A stretch of DNA of 13,993 nt, taken from assembly GCA_964472275.1 (NCBI GenBank), contig CAYYJN010000057.1:1-13993 (forward strand), written 5' to 3'. Within the stretch, counting starts at the first letter, position 1, and every line of letters begins with the position of its first letter. The notes beneath the pieces are model-generated. The model searched no databases. It worked only from the letters and a program-made list of their open reading frames with translations, and was not told the origin of the DNA. Made by a program: the position numbers and the translations under genes. The DNA is from JAFDVN01 sp964472275 (GTDB taxonomy: Bacteria > Acidobacteriota > Holophagae > Holophagales > Holophagaceae). Positions 1-7,400 of the stretch are shown one piece after another.

Positions 1-28
1 GGCCCGCGGCCCGAGGCCCGAAGCCCGG
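1..28. repeat. Heptamer tandem repeat, about four GGCCCGA units
   Basis: The first 28 bases read as four consecutive seven-base units: GGCCCGC, GGCCCGA, GGCCCGA and AGCCCGG. The array may continue beyond the left edge. It lies just upstream of the first gene. No stop codon interrupts the frame of that gene here, but there is also no ATG, GTG or TTG in that frame, so I treat the stretch as non-coding repeat DNA. Confidence 0.5.
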
Positions 29-45
29 AACGCCAGAGGCGTTCC
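27..45. promoter_or_regulatory. Hairpin abutting the first start codon, with the SD in its loop
   Basis: GGAACGCC (27-34) and GGCGTTCC (38-45) are perfect reverse complements separated by AGA, giving an 8-bp stem with a 3-nt loop that ends directly before the ATG at 46. The only Shine-Dalgarno-like string, AGAGG at 35-39 and six bases from the ATG, is the loop plus the first two bases of the right arm. The structure could limit ribosome access. It could equally be a remnant of an intergenic palindromic repeat. Confidence 0.45.
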
Positions 46-522
46 ATGGCTGAAGGCCGCGTGCTGCTCACCACCTTCATCGAGGGCGTGCTCGTCCATG
101 GGAAGGCGGAGCCCCGCGTGCTGCTCGTGCCGAACCCGCACACGCCGCATCGCGGCCTGCTGATGCCGGTGCAGGTGCCTTGGGCGCCGGGTTTCCTGCC
201 CTCGGCCCTGCTCACCGCGCAAATCCAGCAGACCTGGGGCATCCCCTTCCGCGTGGTGGACAAGGCCGCGAGCCTGCCCGTCGTCTTCGATGAGCGCACG
301 AGCCGCCTGCCCACGCCCTGGCTCTTCCGCCTGGAAAGCCTCGAAGGCCAACAGCGCCTCTACCTCACGCACCTGCTCCGCGCGAAGGCGCCGGATCAGG
401 AGATCCCCGCCGCCCCCGTCGGCACCCGCTGGGTGACCGAAGAAGAGATGGCCAGCGTCGAACTGGTGCCGGGCATCCGCCGCCTCTTCCAAGCCGCCTT
501 CACTGCGGCGAAAGAAGGCTGA
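46..522 (+). CDS. Hypothetical protein, possibly a degenerate Nudix-fold protein
   Basis: This is a 158-residue soluble protein with no signal peptide or membrane segment. I do not recognise a family with certainty. The layout resembles a Nudix fold: an N-terminal strand (TTFIEGVLVHG), a second strand with VLLVPNP, a segment LLTAQIQQTWGI where a Nudix box helix (REVxEExGI) would lie, and a C-terminal WVTEEEM followed by a helix. The catalytic glutamates of the Nudix box are absent, so hydrolase activity is not supported. The start at 46 has AGAGG six bases upstream, inside a hairpin. The frame is open to the left edge, so a start outside the window cannot be excluded. The next gene follows after 18 bases on the same strand and could be cotranscribed. 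Confidence 0.7.
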   Translation: MAEGRVLLTTFIEGVLVHGKAEPRVLLVPNPHTPHRGLLMPVQVPWAPGFLPSALLTAQIQQTWGIPFRVVDKAASLPVVFDERTSRLPTPWLFRLESLEGQQRLYLTHLLRAKAPDQEIPAAPVGTRWVTEEEMASVELVPGIRRLFQAAFTAAKEG

Positions 523-540
523 AACCGTAGAAGGAGCCTC

Positions 541-1941
541 ATGCGACGGGCCATCCGCTTGACCTTGACCCTCGTCTGCGGCGCGACCGCGCTCCTGGCG
601 ATCTTCCATCTGGAAGAAAACTGGCGCGGCAAGCGAGCTTGGGAATCCTGGAAGGCCCAGCGCCTCGCCATGGGCGACCGCTATGACTGGTCGGAGTTGG
701 CGCCGCCGCCGGTGCCCGACGCGGACAATTTCGCGAAGGAACCTCTGATCGAGGCCGCGGTCCTGGGCAAGTCTTCGCTTCTCGGCGATTTCAGATGGAG
801 CGCCAAGGCCCCCCAGTTCGCCAACTGGCGCCTTGGGCAGAAGGAGGATGTCGCCGCATGGGCCTCCTCTTTTGGTGTTTCGGATTTGCGTTCGGCGCTG
901 AAGCCCATTGATGGGCGCTTGGATGAGCTGGTCCGCGCGACCCAGCGGCCCGCCTGCCGCATGCCCTTCCGCTACCAGTATCCGGAGATCTCGGAAGATC
1001 CCGTTCCCGGACTGCTGGGCTTCCGCGCCGCGGCGCGCATGCTCCGCTTGAGGGCGCTCGCCCGGTTGCATTCCGGCGATTCCGCCGGGGCGCTGGAAGA
1101 CACGCTGGGCGGCCTGCGGCTCGCTCGCCAGTTCCAGCGGGAACCGGATCTGCTGTCGAGCCTGCTCGCCAGCGCGGTCTCGACCTTCGCGATGCAGCCG
1201 GTGTGGGAAGGGGTTTCATCCCATGCCTGGAGCGAACCCCAGTTGGCCGAACTGCAAGCGGAGCTGGGTCGGCTTGATCTGATCGCGTCCTTCCGGCGCG
1301 CCGTTCAGAGTGAACGCGTGTTCATGGCTCAAGCGGTTGAAGCCGAGGCCCGGGAATCCGCGTGGAAGCGGGCCAAGGACCAAGCCTTCATCCCGGACGA
1401 TTCCGGAGCGATCCAGGTGGATCGCCTAACGGCGATTCGCCTTTGGCTCTTCATTCCAGAAGGATGGAGCTACCAGAGCCTGCGGCAGGCGGATGGGTTC
1501 TATGCTGAGGGCTTCCTGCCCGCGTTGGACGAGAAGGCGCACGCCATCCACCTGCGGGCGCTCCAGTCTGCCGAGACTCGGAACCCCTCCTTCTACAACC
1601 GACTCAGGGGCGTCAAGGCCGCTCTATTCGCTTCCCAGGCGATCCGCGTGGCCTCCCACCAGAACGCGCTTGATGAGGCCCGCATCGCCTGCGCGCTGGA
1701 GCGGCACCGCCTCGCGCAGGGGGACTATCCCACCGCGCTCCACGACCTCGTCCCCGCCTACCTGGAACAGGTGCCGGTGGATGTCGTGGAAGGCGGAACG
1801 CTCCGGTACTCGCTCCCATCGCCTACCCGGTTCCTGCTCTACTCCATCGGCTCCGATGGGAAGGACGATGGCGGCAAGGCCGCCACCACGCCCGAGGGAC
1901 GATACGACCTCGAACGCGGCGATTGGGCCTGGCCTCAATAA
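541..1941 (+). CDS. Membrane-anchored hypothetical protein with GspG-like C-terminal domain
   Basis: This 466-residue protein has an N-terminal hydrophobic segment at about residues 5-22 (TLTLVCGATALLAIF) after basic residues, which suggests a signal anchor with the rest outside the cytoplasm. The middle is helical, with no motif I recognise. The C-terminus resembles the end of type II secretion major pseudopilins: YPTALHDLVPAYL near 396-408 and SIGSDGKDDGG near 435-445, matching the GspG pattern YPT...LV...P and LYSxGxDGxxGG. Long proteins with this tail occur in Planctomycetes, Verrucomicrobia and Acidobacteria as uncharacterised families. A strong AAGGAG lies four bases before the ATG. It lies 18 bases after the previous gene, and another membrane protein follows, so the three may form a unit. 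Function is unknown. Confidence 0.8.
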   Translation: MRRAIRLTLTLVCGATALLAIFHLEENWRGKRAWESWKAQRLAMGDRYDWSELAPPPVPDADNFAKEPLIEAAVLGKSSLLGDFRWSAKAPQFANWRLGQKEDVAAWASSFGVSDLRSALKPIDGRLDELVRATQRPACRMPFRYQYPEISEDPVPGLLGFRAAARMLRLRALARLHSGDSAGALEDTLGGLRLARQFQREPDLLSSLLASAVSTFAMQPVWEGVSSHAWSEPQLAELQAELGRLDLIASFRRAVQSERVFMAQAVEAEARESAWKRAKDQAFIPDDSGAIQVDRLTAIRLWLFIPEGWSYQSLRQADGFYAEGFLPALDEKAHAIHLRALQSAETRNPSFYNRLRGVKAALFASQAIRVASHQNALDEARIACALERHRLAQGDYPTALHDLVPAYLEQVPVDVVEGGTLRYSLPSPTRFLLYSIGSDGKDDGGKAATTPEGRYDLERGDWAWPQ

Positions 1942-1993
1942 AGGAGCACCCCTGAAAGCGGTTGTGACGGTCAACGCAAGAACGCTAAGACCT

Positions 1994-3214
1994 ATGTCGC
2001 GACCGTTTCGCGCCTGGGCCTCCGTCCAGTCGGCCTCGGTCTGGAATCAGACCGAGCGATCCCTCTGTCGGGCGTGGTACGCGCTGCTCAAAGGTGTCTT
2101 CACGGCGCTCATGGATGACGCCGATCTCTATCCGGGCCTCTGGGGCCGCTCCTGGAGTTGGGTTTGGTTGCTGGCGCCCTTAATGGCGAGTCTCGCTGCG
2201 GGGCTCGTCGTGCTTGGGTTGTGGAGCTTCCAAGTGCGTGCCCAACTCCCTGCTGCGGGGCCGTGGATTCATTTGCCGGTGTTCGTCGTCGCGATAGGAG
2301 CCTTGCTGGGATTCGCGTGCGGACGCGACCCGTTGCCGAGGTTGCCTCGGTCCCAACCGTGGCCCATCGGCCGGGAAGCTCGCTTCCGGCTCGAAGCGCT
2401 TGGACCTTTTCTCCACCCAGGGTGCCTGTTGGCGCTTTGGGTTGGGCTCGCGACGGGTGCGCCTTGGATGATGGGCTCCATCGGGCGGGCGCTCGCCTTG
2501 GTCGCGCTTCCGGTCTGCGCCTTCCGCGTCGCTCTGTTGATGTCGAGTGGCCTGCGAAGGATGGGGAAGAAGGGCGGATTCCACTTCGGTTCCGGCCCCG
2601 ATGCGGTCTCGGATTTCCGACGGCTCATCCAACGGTTGCCGGAACGCGGCCTTGGATGGATCGGGTCCGGCCTCGTCGCGGCCTTGATCCTGACCGGCCA
2701 CCTGTTGCTCGGCTTCGCCGCGCTCGCCTATGTCTGGGCCTTGGTCCAAGCCAATGTCCTGAGGTTGGAAGGGACCGCGTCCTCCTTGATGGCCCGGTGG
2801 CCGACCGCACCGGAACTCAAGCTGAACGCGAGGCTTTCGGGCGTTACGCGGTGGGCTCTCAACGCCGGATTGGCGGGGTGGATCGCTTTGATCCTGCGCT
2901 GGGGGCCGGCCGCCATCCTTCCAGGCGCGCTCGCCCTCCTTCAAACGCATTGGATGGGCGCGGCGCTCGGGCTTGGCGCGAGCGCCGCCGCGCCCTTGGA
3001 AGGATGGAGCCTGCTGAGCCTTCAAAGCCTGGGATTGGCCGTCGCGTTGGGCGGGCTGCCATCGGGGTGGCTCCTGCAGGCCTCCCTCTCGAATCCGATG
3101 GCGATGGGCGCGCAACTCGCGGCCACCGCCGTGGCGTGGGCCCTGCTCCAACGATCGAAGCGCCGAATCCTTTCCGATTGGCCCGCCATCCAGGAAGGTC
3201 TCATCGAGGGGTGA
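1994..3214 (+). CDS. Polytopic membrane protein of unknown function
   Basis: From the ATG at 1994 this is 406 residues, with roughly eight to ten hydrophobic segments beginning at WVWLLAPLMASLAAGLVVLG and ending near AQLAATAVAWALL, followed by a basic tail (QRSKRRIL). The N-terminus (about 50 residues) is cytoplasmic in style. The overall look recalls Yip1-like membrane proteins, but I see no diagnostic motif. The start is uncertain: the ATG at 1994 has no good ribosome site, whereas AAGGAG at 1941-1946, overlapping the previous stop codon, sits five bases before an in-frame CTG at 1952. An in-frame GTG lies at 1964. A start at 1952 would add 14 residues. The gene ends three bases before the stop of the convergent phosphatase-like gene. 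Confidence 0.75.
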   Translation: MSRPFRAWASVQSASVWNQTERSLCRAWYALLKGVFTALMDDADLYPGLWGRSWSWVWLLAPLMASLAAGLVVLGLWSFQVRAQLPAAGPWIHLPVFVVAIGALLGFACGRDPLPRLPRSQPWPIGREARFRLEALGPFLHPGCLLALWVGLATGAPWMMGSIGRALALVALPVCAFRVALLMSSGLRRMGKKGGFHFGSGPDAVSDFRRLIQRLPERGLGWIGSGLVAALILTGHLLLGFAALAYVWALVQANVLRLEGTASSLMARWPTAPELKLNARLSGVTRWALNAGLAGWIALILRWGPAAILPGALALLQTHWMGAALGLGASAAAPLEGWSLLSLQSLGLAVALGGLPSGWLLQASLSNPMAMGAQLAATAVAWALLQRSKRRILSDWPAIQEGLIEG

Positions 3215-3217
3215 TGG

Positions 3218-3706
3218 CTACTTCGTCGCCTTCCGGGCTTGGATGTAGGCGAGGGCCTTGGCTTCGAGGCCCGAACTGGTGAGGCCGGATCGCTTCGCGA
3301 GGGCGTCGGCGTCAGCTTCGGGCATGCCCTGGTCCAGCACCCAGGCGGTCATCAGCGCAGCGGCGGCGCGGTTGCCACTGGCGCAGTGGACGAGGATGCG
3401 CGAGCCCTTGGGCAGGGCGCGGAGCTGGGCGCGGAAGGCGTCAATGGCCGCGTCGCTGAAGGCGTGATCCACGGGACAGTGTTCGTAGGCGGCGCCCGCG
3501 GCCTTGGAGCCGACTTCCTCGAAAGTGAAGTCGCCCTCGGCGCTCGTGCGGAGGTTGAAGACGCGCGTGATGCCCGCCGCCTTGAGCGCGGCGAAGGTGG
3601 CCTCCGTGGGCGCGCCCTGCACGATGAACACGCCGGGACGGGCCTCCACCGTGCTGGGGATCGTCGGGGTCTGGGTCTGGATCAGAGTAGGTGGGATGAA
3701 GAACAT
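3218..3706 (-). CDS. DUF442/BLH-type phosphatase-like protein
   Basis: This 162-residue protein resembles the tyrosine-phosphatase-like domain called DUF442 or beta-lactamase-hydrolase-like (BLH) phosphatase domain. The order fits: GVFIVQGAPTEATFAALKAAGITRVFNLR at about 26-53, a mid segment AYEHCPVD, then the active-site loop VHCASGNRAAA with Cys108 and Arg113. The loop is C-x4-R, one residue shorter than classical CX5R tyrosine phosphatases but like loops seen in BLH proteins and rhodaneses. In bigR operons this domain is fused to a persulfide dioxygenase; here it stands alone. The start is well supported: AGGAGG lies four bases before the ATG. No clear signal peptide is present, although the N-terminus is hydrophobic and Pro/Thr-rich. 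It lies 190 bases downstream of the rhodanese gene, with an inverted repeat between. Substrate unknown. Confidence 0.8.
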   Translation of the reverse strand: MFFIPPTLIQTQTPTIPSTVEARPGVFIVQGAPTEATFAALKAAGITRVFNLRTSAEGDFTFEEVGSKAAGAAYEHCPVDHAFSDAAIDAFRAQLRALPKGSRILVHCASGNRAAAALMTAWVLDQGMPEADADALAKRSGLTSSGLEAKALAYIQARKATK

Positions 3707-3743
3707 GAAGCCTCCTGATGCTCATGTGCATGGAAAGGATAGA

Positions 3744-3868
3744 ACCGCGAAGACGCGAAGGGCGCGAAGAAATGCCTCACCACGAAGGTGCGAAGGAGGC
3801 ACGAAGGTCACGAAGGGGTCGTGGCCTGGTGGGTCGGCGCGCCTTTGCGTTCTTTGCGCCTTTGCGGT
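3744..3868. repeat. Dispersed inverted-repeat element (TTCACCGC family)
   Basis: The left arm at 3744-3770 begins ACCGCGAAGACGCGAAGG. The right arm at 3842-3868, read on the opposite strand, begins ACCGCAAAGGCGCAAAG. The arms are imperfect reverse complements. Inside, at 3778-3816, a second repeat type appears: several CACGAAGG-like units in direct orientation. The right arm plus its flank (TTCACCGC, then AGGCGC, then AGAACGC) matches the arm of the element after secA apart from AA/GG changes. It occupies most of the 190-base gap between the rhodanese and phosphatase-like genes. I see no coding potential in that gap. Confidence 0.7.
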
Positions 3869-3896
3869 GAAAAGATCTTTCTTCGAATTTCACGGC

Positions 3897-4232
3897 TCAG
3901 CGGAGCCGCGTCCACGGCCCGGCATTGATGGCCTCAAAGCCTTTGGCGCGGAGCTGCGCGGCGGCGACGGCGCTGCGCGCTCCGGAAGCGCAGCAGACGA
4001 GCAGGGGCTTGCTCGCGTCGAGCCGCTTCGCCCCTTGGGCGATCTGATCCAAAGGGAGGTTGATGGCGCCTTCGGCGTGGCCGCGTTGGAATTCCGCGGG
4101 CGTGCGCACATCCACGATGAGCGCGCCCCGCGCGCGGAGCGCGGCGATGCGCCTTCCGGAGCGCCACCGCCAAAGCACGAAGAGCGCGACCGCGCCGAGG
4201 ATGAACCAGACGAAGGGAGGCATGGAGACCAT
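3897..4232 (-). CDS. Membrane-anchored rhodanese-domain protein
   Basis: This 111-residue single-domain rhodanese (sulfurtransferase family) has one N-terminal membrane segment (FVWFILGAVALFVLWRW, about 7-23). The domain shows the usual order: ALIVDVRTPAEFQRGHAEGAINLPL at about 37-61 and the active loop at 81-86, C-A-S-G-A-R, where Cys81 would carry the persulfide. Cys80 immediately precedes it. The short C-terminus ends INAGPWTRLR, as in many small rhodaneses. The ATG at 4232 lies four bases after the DUF2892 stop. The ATG at 4223 is an alternative (GAGAG ten bases upstream). Longer in-frame starts would overlap the upstream gene. Pairing with the DUF2892 gene recreates the two parts of E. 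coli YgaP as separate proteins. The likely role is persulfide handling at the inner membrane. Confidence 0.88.
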   Translation of the reverse strand: MVSMPPFVWFILGAVALFVLWRWRSGRRIAALRARGALIVDVRTPAEFQRGHAEGAINLPLDQIAQGAKRLDASKPLLVCCASGARSAVAAAQLRAKGFEAINAGPWTRLR

Positions 4233-4236
4233 TCTC

Positions 4237-4461
4237 TCAGGCTTTCGCCTTCCCGAGCCCGCACGCGGCGGAGCCTTCCGAGACACCGAGCCTGCGAAGG
4301 ATGCGGCTCATCAGGCACCAGTCGGTGAAGGCGCTCTGGAAGAGGTTCGCGCCGACGAAGGCGGTGAACCAGAGGAAGGCGGGATGGACGAAGTGGGCCA
4401 GCAGCAGGCTCGCGAGGATGAAGGCGCCAGCCACGGCGTGGACGATGCGGTCAATGGTCAT
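4237..4461 (-). CDS. DUF2892 (YgaP transmembrane-type) small membrane protein
   Basis: This 74-residue protein has two hydrophobic segments (VAGAFILASLLLAHFV and FLWFTAFVGANLFQSAF) and the DUF2892 pattern: an N-terminal MTIDRIVHAVAG and a conserved QSAFTDWCLMSRIL followed by LG. This domain forms the membrane part of E. coli YgaP, where it is fused to a rhodanese; here the rhodanese is the next gene. Cys49 and Cys68 are present. AAAGGA at 4468-4473 overlaps the RND stop codon and sits six bases before the ATG. The gene starts 11 bases after the RND gene and four bases separate it from the rhodanese ATG, so cotranscription is very likely. Confidence 0.85.
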   Translation of the reverse strand: MTIDRIVHAVAGAFILASLLLAHFVHPAFLWFTAFVGANLFQSAFTDWCLMSRILRRLGVSEGSAACGLGKAKA

Positions 4462-4472
4462 GGGATGTCCTT

Positions 4473-7400
4473 TCAGGGTTGGGGTTGGAGGGAGGCCCGG
4501 CGCTGGATGGCGGCGGCGCGTCCGCCGCGGGCGGCCAGGACATAGAGCACCGGCACGGCCGGGATGGAGAGCAGGGCGCCCGCGATGGAACCGGCCGTGA
4601 GGCTGATGGCGAGGCCCTGGAAGATCGGATCCGCCAGCATCACCAGCGAGCCGACGATGACGGCGGCGGCGGTGAGCAGGATCGGGCGGAAGCGCGCCAC
4701 GCCAGCCTCCACGGCCGCGGCCTCCAGGGGCATGCCTTCCGCGAGCTTCAGCTCGATGAAGTCCACGAGGATGATGCTGTTCCGCACGATGATGCCGGCG
4801 CCCGCGATGAAGCCGATCATGCTCGTGGCCGTGAAGAAGGCGCCGAGCAGCGCGTGGGTCGGCAGGATGCCGATGAGCGAGAGCGGGATGGGCACGAGGA
4901 TCACGAGCGGGATGCGGAAGTCCTCGAACCAGCCCACGACGAGCACATAGATGAGGACAAGCACCGCGGCGAAAGCCAGGCCCAGATCGCGGAAGACCTC
5001 CAGCGTGATGTGCCATTCACCATCCCACTTGAGGGCGAGGCGCTCGGTGTCCGCCGGGTGGGCGAGGCCGTAGCGCGGAACCTTCATGCCGAGCGCGTCG
5101 AGCTTGCGGTTGAGCGCCAGCAGGGCGTAGACGGGGCTTTCGATGGCGCCCGCCAGATCGCCGTAGACATAGCTCACCGGCATCAGGTTCTTGTGGAAAA
5201 TCTCCGCGTCCGCACGGCCTTCCCGCACGGACACAAGCTCGCCGATCGGCACGGGGCCGCGGGCGCCAGGGACGCTGAGCTGGAGCAGCTGATCCAGATG
5301 TGTCCGTTGCGCGGGGGCGAGCTGGAGCACCATGGGCACGAGCTCCGAGCCCTGCCCTGGGGGGAAGGTGCCGAGGGGCAGACCCTGTCCCGCCGCCGCG
5401 AGCGTCTCCACCACCATCGCGGGCCCGACGCCGTGGAGCTGGGCCTTCTCGCGATCCACCACCAGGCGGATCTTCGGTTCCGTGGGGTTGAGGGAGCTGT
5501 CCACATCCACGATGCCGGGCACGGAGCGGAACGCGTCCAGCACCTTCGCCGCGTAGCCGTCCCGCGCGCTTTGCGTGGGGCCATAGACTTCGGCGACGAG
5601 GGTTTCCAGCACTGGCGGTCCCGGCGGGATCTCCACGAGCTTCATGCGCGCGCCGGGTTCCAGCAGCTTCTCCATCTCCGGCCGCAAGCGCGCCACGAAG
5701 GCATGGCTCTGCTCGGAGCGATCGCCTTTGGGTACGAGGTTCACCTGGAGGTCCACCTGGCCGTCGGAGCCGCGCAGGAAGCTGTGGCGCACCAAGCCCA
5801 CGAAGGTGAAGGGCGCGGCGCTTCCCGCGTAGACCTCCACATCCTTCACGGAATCTTCCCGAAGGAGGCGCCGCGCGAGACGCTGGCCTTGCGCCAGGGC
5901 GGCTTCGCGCGTCGCGCCCGCGGGCAGATCCACCTGCACCTGGAACTCGGCCTTGTTGTCGAAGGGCAGCATCTTCACCTTCACGAGGCCGGAGCCCACC
6001 AGCGAGCCCGCGAGGACAAGCAGTCCCGCCACACCCGCGAAGAAGAGCAGCCGACGCTTCGGATCGGCGATGAGGGCGCCCATGATGCGGCGGTAGAGCT
6101 TCGTCGCGCGGCCTTCGGGCGCGGTCTCCGCATCGTCGTCGTTTTGAGGTTCTGGTGGTGCCGAGGTTTCATCCGCGGGATGGAGGCCGCTTTCGTCGGT
6201 GTCAGGAAGATGGGCTTCCCGCTTGAACAGGAGCCGCGCGGCCCAGGGGCTCAGCACGAAGGCGATGGCGAGGCTGAATAGCATGGCGAGGCTGGCGCCG
6301 ATGGGGATGGGGCGCATGTAGGGGCCCATGAGGCCGCGCACGAAGGCCATGGGCAGGATCGCGGCGATGACCGCGAAGGTGGCGAGGATGGTCGGGTTGC
6401 CCACTTCGTCCACGGCCTCCACCACCGTGCGCGCGAAGCTCCTGCGCGGCCCTGGAAGGTGCATGTGCCGGTGAATGTTCTCCACCACGACGATGGCGTC
6501 ATCCACGAGGATGCCGATGGAGAAGATGAGCGCGAAGAGCGTCACGCGGTTCAGCGTGTAGCCGAAGAGGTAGGTGAGCAGCAGCGTCAGCGCCAGCGTG
6601 ACAGGCACGGCGATGCCCACCACCGCCGCGCTGCGCCAGCCCATGGCGAGGCCGATGAGGGCGACGACGGAGAGCGTGGCGATGAGCAGGTGCTCGATGA
6701 GCTCGTCGCTTTTCTCCCCGGCGGTCTCGCCGTAGTCGCGCGTGACGGTGGCCGTCACATCCGAAGGGACGAGGCCGCCATCCAGCGTCCTCAGCTTGGC
6801 CTCAACCTTGGTGGCGAGCTCGGTGGCGTTTTGGCCCGCGCGCTTGGCGACGCTGAGGGTGACGGCGGGCTCGAAGCCTCCGGCTCTCGTGGCGAAGAAG
6901 GCGTAGACGGGCTCGGGGTCGGGGCCGTCCACCACCGTCGCCACTTCGGACAGCGCGATGGGCCGCCCGCCGCGCACGGCGATGATGAGCTTGTCCAGAT
7001 CCGAAGCCTGCACGAGGGCGCCATCCGCTTCCAGTGCCGTGCGGCGGTCGGCGGATTCCACGCTCCCGGCGGGAAGTTGGGCCTGGGCCGATTGGAGCGC
7101 GGGCAGGAGATCGCCCACCGATAGCCCAAGGGCGCGGAGGCGGTCGGGGTCCGGCACCACGCGCACGAGGCGCGGCGCGCCGCCGAGGACCTGCACCTTT
7201 GCGGCGCCGGGGACTTCCGCCAGCTGCCGCGCGACTTCGTCGCCGAGGGCGCGGAGGCGGCCGGGATCCTGGTCCTTGCCATGCAGCGTGAGCGTCAGGA
7301 AGGGCACATCGTCAATGCTGAGCAGGCGCACCAGCGGCTTGCCCGCGCCGCCCGGCAGCAACTCGGGATGCGCGTCCAGCTCCTGCCGCACCTTCACGAG

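Noticed and set aside
1493..1993. Long upstream extension of the polytopic membrane protein frame
   Set aside because: It overlaps the GspG-tailed gene out of frame and reads as Arg/Pro/Ser-rich shadow sequence. The true start lies between 1952 and 1994.
3239..3718. Open frame on the plus strand opposite the DUF442-type gene
   Set aside because: Low-complexity Gly/Ala/Glu translation; the minus-strand gene has an ideal ribosome site and a recognisable active-site loop.
3778..3816. CRISPR-like short direct repeats (CACGAAGG units)
   Set aside because: Units are only about 8 bases and adjacent, with no spacers of constant length. They are part of the dispersed intergenic repeat element.
4462..5016. 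Upstream extension of the DUF2892 frame into the RND gene
   Set aside because: His/Arg/Pro-rich shadow of the RND coding sequence; the ATG at 4461 has a clear ribosome site.
4479..6281. A 600-codon open frame antisense to the RND gene
   Set aside because: His/Arg/Glu-rich low-complexity translation typical of the reverse of a high-GC gene; the RND protein is fully supported.
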